Assembly: GCF_963676285.1 (NCBI RefSeq)
Contig: NZ_OY781063.1
Span: forward strand, 1,240,001 to 1,304,000
DNA length: 64,000 nt
Source: an uncultured Sphaerochaeta sp.
GTDB taxonomy: Bacteria > Spirochaetota > Spirochaetia > Sphaerochaetales > Sphaerochaetaceae
Direction of reading: 5' to 3'
Positions 7,950 through 15,332 of this stretch are shown here, in pieces (position 1 is the first letter of the stretch; every line of letters begins with the position of its first letter). A program made the translations under genes and the position numbers. The notes beneath the pieces are model-generated. The model saw nothing but the letters and a program-made list of their open reading frames with translations. It did no database searches and was not told where the DNA came from.

Positions 7950-9512
7950 CTAATACATCCACTCTCTTTCTGTACCTCGTTTCGTGCTGATAAAATCTCT
8001 CATTCGAGCAATTGAGTTTACTAGGTCTTCACGTGTATAACGATCATTCAAATCATTGTCGGAATGGTGGATTTGATGTCGGACATATTCAGATAAGCAA
8101 AGATCTTGAGTGATGATAGTTAAATCCCTTTGATTCCTATACTTTCTATAAGGACGAATTGTCTCTGTTTGCGTCTGGAAGAATTCAGCCTTCCACTCCT
8201 GATACTCTATGAAACCATAAAGCTCATCATGATACTCCTCTGTAACTTCTCCGAACGCAATATAACTTACCTCATTGAGTGATAAATACTGGAGTACGCT
8301 AAAATCAGCAGAATGTACTTTCTTTGATCTGTTAGCATATTCAAGTATAAGTCTGATACTGTCCATATCAAGGCTCTTCACGACAACTGAGCTGTGTGTC
8401 GTAATGATCACTTGATTTCCCGCTTTTGTAGAAATTTCCTTAAATGCTTCAATAAGTAATCGTTGATTATCAGAGTGCTGTGAAGTCTCTGGCTCTTCAA
8501 TGGCAAATATTACTCCGTTGTGGGTAGCTTCCTTCTTTCTCTCTGCTTCTGCTCGGAAAAAATTAAGCAGTATCAACCTTTTCACTCCACCCCCACGTTT
8601 ATTAAGTGGTATGTCATCATCCCCCGTAATGGAAACGTTCTTAAACACATCCACCCATTTGAGGTTCTCTACTGGCGGTATGTTTGGGTTTAAGGTATTT
8701 GCAACTTCAGGGTTCATTTCCCGGAGCTTTGCAAGAGTCCGTTCTGAAACATCTTGCAATGTTCTTGATACTTCCTCTGCAACTTCAGAAAGTTTTCTTT
8801 GCAGCTCAGGATCAGTGAGTATTTGCTTGACTGCTTCTTTTAGAGGATCTTGGACCTCACTATCACCATCATCATTTTTTCTGTCAGCTCTGAACAATGA
8901 ATATACTGGCAGGTAGCTTGCAATATTTTCCCATGTCCTCTTTGCATCCTCTTTTGAAGTATCGATTTCAATATCATCAAGTTGAAGGTTGTCTGCATAG
9001 TAGTTCCAAATCGCTGAACGCATCACAGCATTAACCGTTTGATTATCACAGAGTATACCTTGAGTCTTGATAATACTTTTTAATTCACTCTGTTTCTTTA
9101 ATAGAAGGTCAGAACAGTCTGGATTCGTAGGATGATGGGCTCGAATATACACCTTTGGTGTCTGGCTTCCGTTTTTGTATTTCTTAACAATCTCGAATTT
9201 ACCTTCTTGATTTAGGAGATACTCAGCTTCTAAGGTTGTTTCATATGAAGCATCAAGCACAACCTTCCTAGGCAATTCAGAAAAACAAGCCGAGATTACA
9301 ACTTCATCACCGTCTGAAGCATATACATTTACATCAGACTTATCCATTTTGTTATAGGCACCCTTATCATTAAAAAATATATCGAGCGCATCAAGAATTG
9401 TGGATTTCCCAACATCATTACGACCGACAAACGCAGTTAAATCAGTAAATGGGATTTTGATACAATCCTTATATCCTCGAAAGTTTTCAATTCTGACTGA
9501 TGTAAGTTTCAT
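7950..9512 (-). CDS. OLD-like AAA ATPase with unusual C-terminus
   Basis: ATPase of about 520 residues. The N-terminus LTSVRIENFRGYKDC and Walker A FVGRNDVGKSTILDAL are typical of OLD/GajA-type and other AAA_15 ATPases; Walker B is VIFAIEEPETSQHSDNQRL and a switch His follows in VIITTHSSVV. The TOPRIM nuclease domain of true OLD enzymes is missing. Instead the last 70 residues carry LSEYVRHQIHHSDN and YTREDLVNSIARMRDF; RHQIHH fits an R-x4-H pattern. The start ATG (MKLTSVRI) is chosen over a GTG six bases upstream because AAGAGGTG lies at the right distance. Defence role inferred from family and neighbours. Confidence 0.75.
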   Translation of the reverse strand: MKLTSVRIENFRGYKDCIKIPFTDLTAFVGRNDVGKSTILDALDIFFNDKGAYNKMDKSDVNVYASDGDEVVISACFSELPRKVVLDASYETTLEAEYLLNQEGKFEIVKKYKNGSQTPKVYIRAHHPTNPDCSDLLLKKQSELKSIIKTQGILCDNQTVNAVMRSAIWNYYADNLQLDDIEIDTSKEDAKRTWENIASYLPVYSLFRADRKNDDGDSEVQDPLKEAVKQILTDPELQRKLSEVAEEVSRTLQDVSERTLAKLREMNPEVANTLNPNIPPVENLKWVDVFKNVSITGDDDIPLNKRGGGVKRLILLNFFRAEAERKKEATHNGVIFAIEEPETSQHSDNQRLLIEAFKEISTKAGNQVIITTHSSVVVKSLDMDSIRLILEYANRSKKVHSADFSVLQYLSLNEVSYIAFGEVTEEYHDELYGFIEYQEWKAEFFQTQTETIRPYRKYRNQRDLTIITQDLCLSEYVRHQIHHSDNDLNDRYTREDLVNSIARMRDFISTKRGTEREWMY

Positions 9513-9698
9513 GGACACCTCTTATTTCTATTGATAATTATGAACTTCGTTTGAAAAAATAACTAATTCATACCGTAGATCAGGTATAATGAATTCCGTG
9601 AGAGCACATCTCAAAGTACTCAAAACAATTTTCAATTAGTTCATCTTAGAAGAACATATGCGACACAAGGCAGGACTCCAATACCTTGCGAATGTGAT

Positions 9699-9980
9699 CT
9701 ACTCTTGTGGTAGTTTCAAAAGATTATCGTGTTCTGTATCATTTGGCTCTGAACGAACATACTTTTCGTTATTTTTGCTTAATACCGGAACAAGATCTGG
9801 ATAGGGATAACGATCAACCTCTATTGATCCTGGAGAGGCCTTCACCATATCATATACCTTTGCTTTGGTCTTCCAGGAAGATGAAGACCCTTCCTTGATC
9901 TTTATCTCAGAAATATCATTACACGTTTTTGGGCTAGTACACCCACTGTTTAATCTAATTGCAATAGCTTTTGAAGACAT
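9699..9980 (-). CDS. DUF3892 domain protein
   Basis: Small protein of 93 residues. The ending EHDNLLKLP together with the beginning AIAIRLNSGCTSPKTCNDIS fits the DUF3892 family, whose function is unknown. The start is set at MSSKAIAI because GAGAGGAAAAAG precedes it; a longer frame upstream lacks a ribosome site. It is a single gene between the OLD-like ATPase and the HXS cassette. Confidence 0.65.
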   Translation of the reverse strand: MSSKAIAIRLNSGCTSPKTCNDISEIKIKEGSSSSWKTKAKVYDMVKASPGSIEVDRYPYPDLVPVLSKNNEKYVRSEPNDTEHDNLLKLPQE

Positions 9981-10020
9981 CTTTTTCCTCTCTTTTCTTT
10001 GAGTCAGCATACGTTTGCTA

Positions 10021-10040
10021 TGCCCATAATTTTATGGGCA
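10021..10040. promoter_or_regulatory. Perfect 9-bp inverted repeat upstream of DUF3892 gene
   Basis: TGCCCATAA-TT-TTATGGGCA, 40 bases upstream of the DUF3892 start codon. Suits an operator for a dimeric repressor or a short hairpin; no U-run follows, so a terminator is less likely. Confidence 0.4.
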
Positions 10041-10166
10041 ATCCATTTACCATTCTCAAGAACAATCGAAGATCTTTATCCATGCAAGCAATATGTACTT
10101 GATACATAATCAGAGGAGCCCGTCTGACCATTATTTTTTCTCTCTAACCACAAGAGTTATTTCTCC

Positions 10167-11006
10167 TCACAACAAATCCTCCTGCTGTTTTATGCTATTG
10201 ATAATGCTTGTAAGCAGCATATCTAGGGATTCACTTGCCTTATTAATCTTTATCTTCTTCCCCTCTATGTTTCCTAGTTCCAGGGAGGCAACATACAGTT
10301 TTCCTGTCCAGATAATGGAACCTGCTACATAGAATTCTGCTTGTGCTGCCTTGGTAATACTCGGGAAGTTGTAATCGTGGTTACTCTGTACATCCACATC
10401 AGATTCCAAGAGCACTGTAAACTGCTCATCTATCCTCTTACAGAGGAATTCCCATGCTACACGAGCCGGGATCTTGCTGGAGTCAGGTTCATATTGGAAA
10501 ATTGCAAACTTCCTTGGGATTGTGAACGAATAGGAAGCCTCCACGATAGGGACAACTTCAGTAGTGGTGGTTAATGATTTTGCCGGGACTTGTGTAATCA
10601 CAGGTTCGGAAAGCTGCTTTGTTTCAGGTACAAGAATTGATTTGCTTGCTGGTTCTGCAGGAGTTGTCTTACTGGGAGAAGATGAGGTACTGGGAGATGA
10701 ATACGTAGTTGTACGAGGAACTGTATAGCTCACTCCATAGGATGAGCTCTGATGAGAACTGTGTGAGCTATGTGAGCTGTGCGATCTATGGGAACTATGA
10801 GAAGAATGGGACCGATGTGCAGCAATCCTCACGATTGACTGGATGGGTTGGAGAATATATTTGCTGAATGATTTGGATTGATCTGAATTATCCAGATTCT
10901 TAATCCCTTGGACCTGTATGGTAGCATCTGCAAACAGTATGTGAGTCTGAAAGAAAAAGAGTATTCCAAAAATCACTGATAATATGCGAATCTTGATTGC
11001 CCTCAT
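10167..11006 (-). CDS. hxsA: His-Xaa-Ser repeat protein, HxsA-type, with signal peptide
   Basis: Presumed substrate of the HXS modification system. Residues 1-26 form a signal peptide (hydrophobic ILSVIFGILFFF, cleavage after LFADA). Residues 64-87 are eight uninterrupted His-Xaa-Ser triplets (HRS, HSS, HSS, HRS, HSS, HSS, HSS, HQS). A Ser/Thr/Pro-rich linker follows (about 88-140), then a folded C-terminal domain of about 125 residues (FAIFQYEPDSSKIPARVAW and onward) that resembles spirochaete FlgO/TolB-type periplasmic domains only loosely. It is larger than typical small HxsA proteins, and the repeats are internal rather than C-terminal. Last gene of the hxsDBCA operon, with a 4-base ATGA overlap with hxsC. 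The chemistry performed on the repeats is not known to me. Confidence 0.85.
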   Translation of the reverse strand: MRAIKIRILSVIFGILFFFQTHILFADATIQVQGIKNLDNSDQSKSFSKYILQPIQSIVRIAAHRSHSSHSSHRSHSSHSSHSSHQSSSYGVSYTVPRTTTYSSPSTSSSPSKTTPAEPASKSILVPETKQLSEPVITQVPAKSLTTTTEVVPIVEASYSFTIPRKFAIFQYEPDSSKIPARVAWEFLCKRIDEQFTVLLESDVDVQSNHDYNFPSITKAAQAEFYVAGSIIWTGKLYVASLELGNIEGKKIKINKASESLDMLLTSIINSIKQQEDLL

Positions 11007-12142
11007 ACATACACCCCCTCATCAGAATAATTTAGACTTATCGGAGAGATATTGGTTGGAATATATTCAGGATTGCTGGTTGTGAAGAACCCACCACAAT
11101 ACCCTTTTAGGTCACACTCCTCGCAAAGCTTGGAATAACCGGTCTTCCAATCAGAAATGGTTGCTACGGTAAATCTCCATAGTTGCCTGGGAAGCAAACA
11201 GACTGGATGGTTATAAATGAAGACCGGAACATCTCTCATAACAGCTTTTTGCAAAGCTACAAGCAGAAATGGTATGTAAGTCTCACAAGGAACGAATACC
11301 TGTTCTGCATTGATTGCAGCATCTCCAGAGACTTCCATCCCCATAAGACTGACATGGTCAACAAATGGAAAATTATCGTATACATACTCGATGAATGAAG
11401 GAAGTCTGTCATAATTCATCTTCGTAATCAGATATCGAATTTCAATGGTATATCCATAATATGCAAGATGATGAAGTGCTGCATGGACCTTTGCAAAAGA
11501 ACCTGCTACACGAGTATGAGCATCGTGAATCTCAGGGATATCACCATACAACGTTATACAGAATGTCGAGGTTTCCTGCTTAAGAATATTCGAAAGTTCA
11601 GTCGCTATATCATAATCTGCAAGGGTAATCCCATTGGTAAGTATATCGATATGTATGGAGGGATGATGAGCATACAGCCTCTTGATTATTTGTAGCAACA
11701 CTGGGAAATCAACTGTAGGTTCTCCTCCTGAAAGTGCAATGGTGTGAACATCTCCTGGGAACAATGCGATGATCTGAGCATTCCGTTCCGATAGCAATGG
11801 ATTCCTGGTCCTATCGAGTTGCGGGCAGTTGATACACCTCTCGTTGCATTCATTGCTCACCAACAAGCAATTGTCATTGCTTGCACTGGAAAAGTGAATA
11901 ATACAGGTCCCATCTGTAAACTCGAGAACATCTCCCTCATGCAAACAGGGGTCTGCCTTATACTGGAATATTCTGGTTCCTCTCCTTGCGTCTTCTTCAC
12001 TGCACAATAGAAAGGACCGATGTATTCCATACATCTGTATCGTATACCTTGCAGTAGGAGTCTTAAGACTTTTTCGTACAACTTTTCCTATTGCTTGAAG
12101 AGGCATTTTCGTTTGAGGAAAGATCACTTCAAATCGTTTCAT
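11003..12142 (-). CDS. hxsC: His-Xaa-Ser system radical SAM maturase HxsC
   Basis: Radical S-adenosylmethionine enzyme of 379 residues. The [4Fe-4S] cluster motif Cys-x3-Cys-x2-Cys is in SNECNERCINCPQ near residue 136, followed by SGGEPTVDF, the SAM-binding GGEP motif. The N-terminal 110 residues are the HxsC-type accessory domain. Late cysteines (CEECDLKGYCGGFF) could bind an additional cluster as in SPASM/twitch enzymes. It overlaps both hxsB and hxsA by four bases, so all are one transcript. Expected to modify the His-Xaa-Ser repeats of HxsA together with HxsB. Cytoplasmic, so modification would precede export. Confidence 0.9.
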   Translation of the reverse strand: MKRFEVIFPQTKMPLQAIGKVVRKSLKTPTARYTIQMYGIHRSFLLCSEEDARRGTRIFQYKADPCLHEGDVLEFTDGTCIIHFSSASNDNCLLVSNECNERCINCPQLDRTRNPLLSERNAQIIALFPGDVHTIALSGGEPTVDFPVLLQIIKRLYAHHPSIHIDILTNGITLADYDIATELSNILKQETSTFCITLYGDIPEIHDAHTRVAGSFAKVHAALHHLAYYGYTIEIRYLITKMNYDRLPSFIEYVYDNFPFVDHVSLMGMEVSGDAAINAEQVFVPCETYIPFLLVALQKAVMRDVPVFIYNHPVCLLPRQLWRFTVATISDWKTGYSKLCEECDLKGYCGGFFTTSNPEYIPTNISPISLNYSDEGVYV

Positions 12143-13563
12143 AAGCAGAGTTCCTCATAGGAAACACCTGTTAGCCAACTGAAAAACACCTTTTCAGAAT
12201 CTGGGTTATTCTTCAATTCTGAGAAGAGCAGTGTTATAATTTGTGAGTATTTTTTGCAGCTCTGGTAGGGAACATTGAGTTTTGTTTCCTGGTATTTACG
12301 TACTGGATCAATACCACAATAGGGAATATAGGGGCATCCATAACAGTGGGCTTCAGTTTCTACCATGTTGCCACGGATAAGCTTCTGTAGCTTCTCTCCC
12401 AAGAATATATCCTGGTACGTATCGCTGAGCACTGACCCTAAACGAAATGAGTCATCTCCACAGCGAGCAAGCATACGTGCCTCGTCCGATGGATACACGC
12501 CCCCGTCAGTATCATAAACTACGCAGCTGATGCCCGCGCCAGGAGGAGACTGGATATCAACAAAACCACTTGAGAATGGTGTGAGTATTTTTTGTAGAAA
12601 GATCGATGCAAGTTCTTCCCTGATAAAAATCCCTTCCTTGTTCAGGATAAGGATGTAATCAAGTACATCCTTATATGCAGCAAGAAAGTCTTCTAGGCTA
12701 TATCCTAACTCACCCAAAGTCTTCTCTGCCAAACCATAGGGATTCAACAATCTGATGAATATTGAACGAAATCCATGATCAACATAAGCATCGACACATT
12801 CTCTCAATCTTGGTAATGAATACTTTGAAACAGTAAGTAACGCCGATACCCTATCAGGAGAATATTCCGCACAAACCTTCTGGTAGTTCTCAAGGACCTT
12901 GGAATAATTTGACTGAGTGTTGTATGGGGTTCTATTGGTATCATGGATATCCCTAGGGCCATCAAGCGAGGTGGAAATACAAAAGCTATGCTTCTTGTAA
13001 AACTCCAAATGTTCTTGAGAAAATACCAAGAGATTGGTGCATACCACATACTCTATATTTTTCCTATACAATACATTTAGTGTTGTTATGTATTCAACAA
13101 TGAACATCATGATGTTGAATTCAAGGGTAGGTTCTCCCCCTTGGAATTCAATTTTCAGGGTTGTTGATGGGGATTGCATAATGTACTCACAGACTCTTCT
13201 TGCAGTTGCCATGGTAAGCATATGATGCTCCTTTGCATCGGTGGAACTGGAAGCATGACAATATATACATTTAGAGTTGCAAGCATAAGTCAATACGATA
13301 ATATGCAACTCAGTAAATGTGGAGAGAAAAGCCTTCTTGGTTCTGAGCTTAATTGCAGATTCTTCAAGAGCAAATTCCATCGACTCGTCCTCTACAAGGA
13401 AAAACTTGCTTATCAGGTCATTCTTTATATTTGGGGGAAGCATATCAGGGTCTGAGATGAATCGCCTGAAGAGGGGAATACTGAGGAAATAGAACTGTCC
13501 ACTTTCATTGGTTACCAACATGGAATCTTGAATTCTACCATAGCGAAAGGGCAATTTCGTCAT
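12139..13563 (-). CDS. hxsB: His-Xaa-Ser system radical SAM maturase HxsB
   Basis: Second radical SAM enzyme of the cassette, 474 residues. The cluster motif is TYACNSKCIYCHASS near residue 98, followed by EFQGGEPTLEF. The C-terminus has a SPASM-like cysteine set (CYGCPYIPYCGIDP and a final CKKYS), which usually holds auxiliary iron-sulphur clusters in peptide-modifying enzymes. The ATG lies six bases after the hxsD stop and its end overlaps hxsC by four bases, so it is translated as part of the hxsDBCA unit. A decayed copy of its first codons follows the second hxsD near 31219. Confidence 0.9.
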   Translation of the reverse strand: MTKLPFRYGRIQDSMLVTNESGQFYFLSIPLFRRFISDPDMLPPNIKNDLISKFFLVEDESMEFALEESAIKLRTKKAFLSTFTELHIIVLTYACNSKCIYCHASSSTDAKEHHMLTMATARRVCEYIMQSPSTTLKIEFQGGEPTLEFNIMMFIVEYITTLNVLYRKNIEYVVCTNLLVFSQEHLEFYKKHSFCISTSLDGPRDIHDTNRTPYNTQSNYSKVLENYQKVCAEYSPDRVSALLTVSKYSLPRLRECVDAYVDHGFRSIFIRLLNPYGLAEKTLGELGYSLEDFLAAYKDVLDYILILNKEGIFIREELASIFLQKILTPFSSGFVDIQSPPGAGISCVVYDTDGGVYPSDEARMLARCGDDSFRLGSVLSDTYQDIFLGEKLQKLIRGNMVETEAHCYGCPYIPYCGIDPVRKYQETKLNVPYQSCKKYSQIITLLFSELKNNPDSEKVFFSWLTGVSYEELCL

Positions 13564-13569
13564 AGCACA

Positions 13570-13854
13570 TCAGTTCCTTTTGGAGATAGGCTCAAAAGCC
13601 TTTCGATAGAGTATCTCTCGTAAGGGAGCCATAGATTCTTCCAATGCAAGTTTAACTTCTTTCTCCATGCACAGGCGAAAGAACTGATTAGAGAGTCCTG
13701 AATCTTGTTCCTTTGGACCAGAAAGTACCCAATGGGTATCCGTCTCTTCAATTAAAGAGGTACTGTTCGATTCTCCATATGCAAGCAGAAGCGCTTGTTT
13801 AGATACTACGTTCTTTGAGATGGTAATTGATTCACTCATGGTAACAATCCACAC
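13570..13854 (-). CDS. hxsD: His-Xaa-Ser system protein HxsD, copy 1
   Basis: Small cytoplasmic protein of 94 residues, first gene of the HXS cassette. The C-terminal helix-rich part (FRLCMEKEVKLALEE then LREILYRKAFEPIS) matches HxsD family proteins, which are accessory subunits of unknown mechanism. I chose the GTG start (WIVTMSESIT) because AAAGGA lies five bases upstream; the ATG five codons later and an ATG 11 codons earlier (13887) are alternatives. A diverged second copy is at 31229-31513, differing at eight of about 90 residues. Confidence 0.8.
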   Translation of the reverse strand: MWIVTMSESITISKNVVSKQALLLAYGESNSTSLIEETDTHWVLSGPKEQDSGLSNQFFRLCMEKEVKLALEESMAPLREILYRKAFEPISKRN

Positions 13855-13978
13855 TACCTTCCTTTTTTCAAATTGGGAGATGTACAACTACCAAGTCATA
13901 TGACCTGGTGTAAGACATCACTTTACCTTGAAGAATTAGTAGTGGTTGGATTGTAGAGTATCAAGATAATTCATACTA

Positions 13979-14007
13979 ACCATAGAATCATTTAATGTAT
14001 TTGTAAA
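13979..14007 (-). promoter_or_regulatory. Putative hxs operon promoter
   Basis: On the minus strand TTTACA (14002-14007) and TATGGT (13979-13984) are 17 bases apart, giving a leader of about 120 bases to hxsD. Both hexamers are unchanged in the second hxsD copy although flanking bases differ. Confidence 0.45.
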
Positions 14008-14052
14008 GAATAATAATTCCATACATATTAAGTTTTTAAAGAAACATATAAT

Positions 14053-14093
14053 ATGCTAAATATTCGTCACAATTTAGCATATTATGCTAAATT
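14053..14093. promoter_or_regulatory. Triple half-site operator upstream of hxsD
   Basis: Three copies of the nonamer ATGCTAAAT in alternating orientation (14053-14061 forward, 14072-14080 reverse, 14083-14091 forward). The last two form a perfect 23-bp palindrome around 14082. The site lies 45-85 bases upstream of the putative hxsD promoter and is repeated exactly at 31711-31751. A consensus TATAAT for plus-strand transcription sits at 14047-14052, so the site may control transcription in both directions. Confidence 0.55.
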
Positions 14094-14095
14094 TT

Positions 14096-14230
14096 GAGCA
14101 CCGGAGACAGATGCAATGAACCAAAGAAATCACAACCGTCAAGAGCAAAAGAGGACGTTGAAAGGTTGGCCTGAGAGAGCAATCCTGCTGTACACAGGAT
14201 ACTTGGTCCTATAGCTCTTTCTTGGGTGCC
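14096..14230 (+). ncRNA. Candidate structured RNA divergent from hxsD
   Basis: Pairings found by eye form a closed multi-branch fold. P1 joins GCACC 14098-14102 and GGTGC 14225-14229. P2 joins AACC 14119-14122 and GGTT 14164-14167. P3, inside P2, joins CAACCGTC 14133-14140 and GACGTTG 14154-14160. P4 joins GAGAGAGC 14173-14180 and GCTCTTTC 14214-14221. P5, inside P4, joins ATCCTG 14182-14187 and CAGGAT 14195-14200. The strand is uncertain, and it may instead be part of a long minus-strand leader. A 32-codon frame, 14116-14214 on the plus strand, has GGAGA upstream and lies within it, so a short peptide gene is the alternative. No known riboswitch class is matched. Confidence 0.4.
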
Positions 14231-14426
14231 AGGGAAACCAGAGGTAAGGATGGTATTTTATAGATTATTGTATAATGGAAAGTATCCTAGGGAGCAACTG
14301 TAACATCCCTGTGTATCATTGGTATTAATTTATTGCTCAAGCAAGGTTAGGCTTCTGGCATAGAAAACATTAGAATCCTCACCTTTATTGCATTGAATAC
14401 CTAAGAATATTGGAAGGTTTCTCAGG

Positions 14427-15269
14427 TTAAGGATTCCCCTCTTGCTCCCCCATATTCATGAGAAAGACCTGGAGATTAACACCCTTATTCTTCAGGCCAA
14501 GCTTCTCCCTGAGATTATTTCTATGGTTTTCTACTGTCTTCTGTGTAATCTCAAGAGTATTAGCAATATCCTTGCTGGACATACCCATACGAATGAACTC
14601 AGCTACCTTTACCTCAGAGGGAGTAAGCACCTTATAGAGTTTGCCCATAGTACCAGAAGCATCAACAATCTCATCAAGGTTCTTCTTGATGATGTCAAGA
14701 CAAATGAGGGTAAGAGGATCCTTAACCAACTCCTGCTGCTTCTCAAGTTCAGGAAGAAAATATTCTTTTACCTTCTTTCGGTTCTCTTCTGAAGGCTCAA
14801 TGGTTTCGAGCTCTTTCAACTCCAATAAGAAGCCTTGTACCATCTGCATATCCTGAATCTCTTGTTCTGTCTGTTCCCTACTCTCCTCACCAACAGGCTG
14901 TACCAGAGGAGTCGATTCAACAGCAGGATGCATCTTTACCTGGAGAAAAAACATCCCAGGTAGTGAAGCTTGAGAAAAAAGAATAAATTCCAAGAAACCA
15001 TCATGGGTGGTAATCTCAATATCATCATCGATAGAGAGTTCCATTATTTTTCGGATCTTATCGATATTCTTCTGTTGAAGCAGATATGTAAGATCCTCGA
15101 TCCGTTTGATTCTATTACCGTTGGGAATGTTCTGAAAGAGAATAGTCCCTGTATGATCAAAAACCAAGAAGAAAATATTGTTCTTCTCTATCAAAGCTTC
15201 TAGAATCGAAACATATACCGCCCCCTGTGGGGGCACATGACTTGTATCTAGAGAAGGTTCTTTCTTCAT
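14427..15269 (-). CDS. LuxR-type regulator with PAS-like sensor domain
   Basis: DNA-binding regulator of 280 residues. The C-terminal helix-turn-helix is a standard LuxR/GerE domain (TPSEVKVAEFIRMGMSSK, DIANTLEITQKTVENHRNNL). The N-terminal 110 residues (ILEALIEKNNIFFLVFDHTG onward) look like a PAS domain that would sense a ligand or bind a cofactor. There is no receiver domain and no membrane segment. The start MKKEPSLD is chosen because AAAGAGAG precedes it. It begins 63 bases after the GH3 glycosidase stop on the same strand, so it may be read through from the sugar operon or control it or the downstream hxs genes. Confidence 0.75.
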   Translation of the reverse strand: MKKEPSLDTSHVPPQGAVYVSILEALIEKNNIFFLVFDHTGTILFQNIPNGNRIKRIEDLTYLLQQKNIDKIRKIMELSIDDDIEITTHDGFLEFILFSQASLPGMFFLQVKMHPAVESTPLVQPVGEESREQTEQEIQDMQMVQGFLLELKELETIEPSEENRKKVKEYFLPELEKQQELVKDPLTLICLDIIKKNLDEIVDASGTMGKLYKVLTPSEVKVAEFIRMGMSSKDIANTLEITQKTVENHRNNLREKLGLKNKGVNLQVFLMNMGEQEGNP

Positions 15270-15332
15270 ATGCTCTCTTTCACTAAACATATCCACAGTA
15301 TAGTTGTTGGAACAAACCAACTGCAAGGCGTT

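Larger units (their letters stand above)
13996..14246. repeat. 251-bp block identical to 31654-31904
   Basis: Right-hand part of a duplicated segment of about 0.7 kb (13553-14246 against 31209-31904, same orientation, offset 17,658). By eye every base of this 251-bp noncoding part is identical, whereas the adjoining hxsD coding part and leader carry dozens of differences. It contains the triple half-site operator and the hairpin-rich element. Similarity ends abruptly at GAGGTA. Confidence 0.85.

Noticed and set aside
14096..14246. Known riboswitch classes (cobalamin, TPP, T-box, c-di-GMP)
   Set aside because: None of the conserved core sequences of these classes could be matched on either strand.
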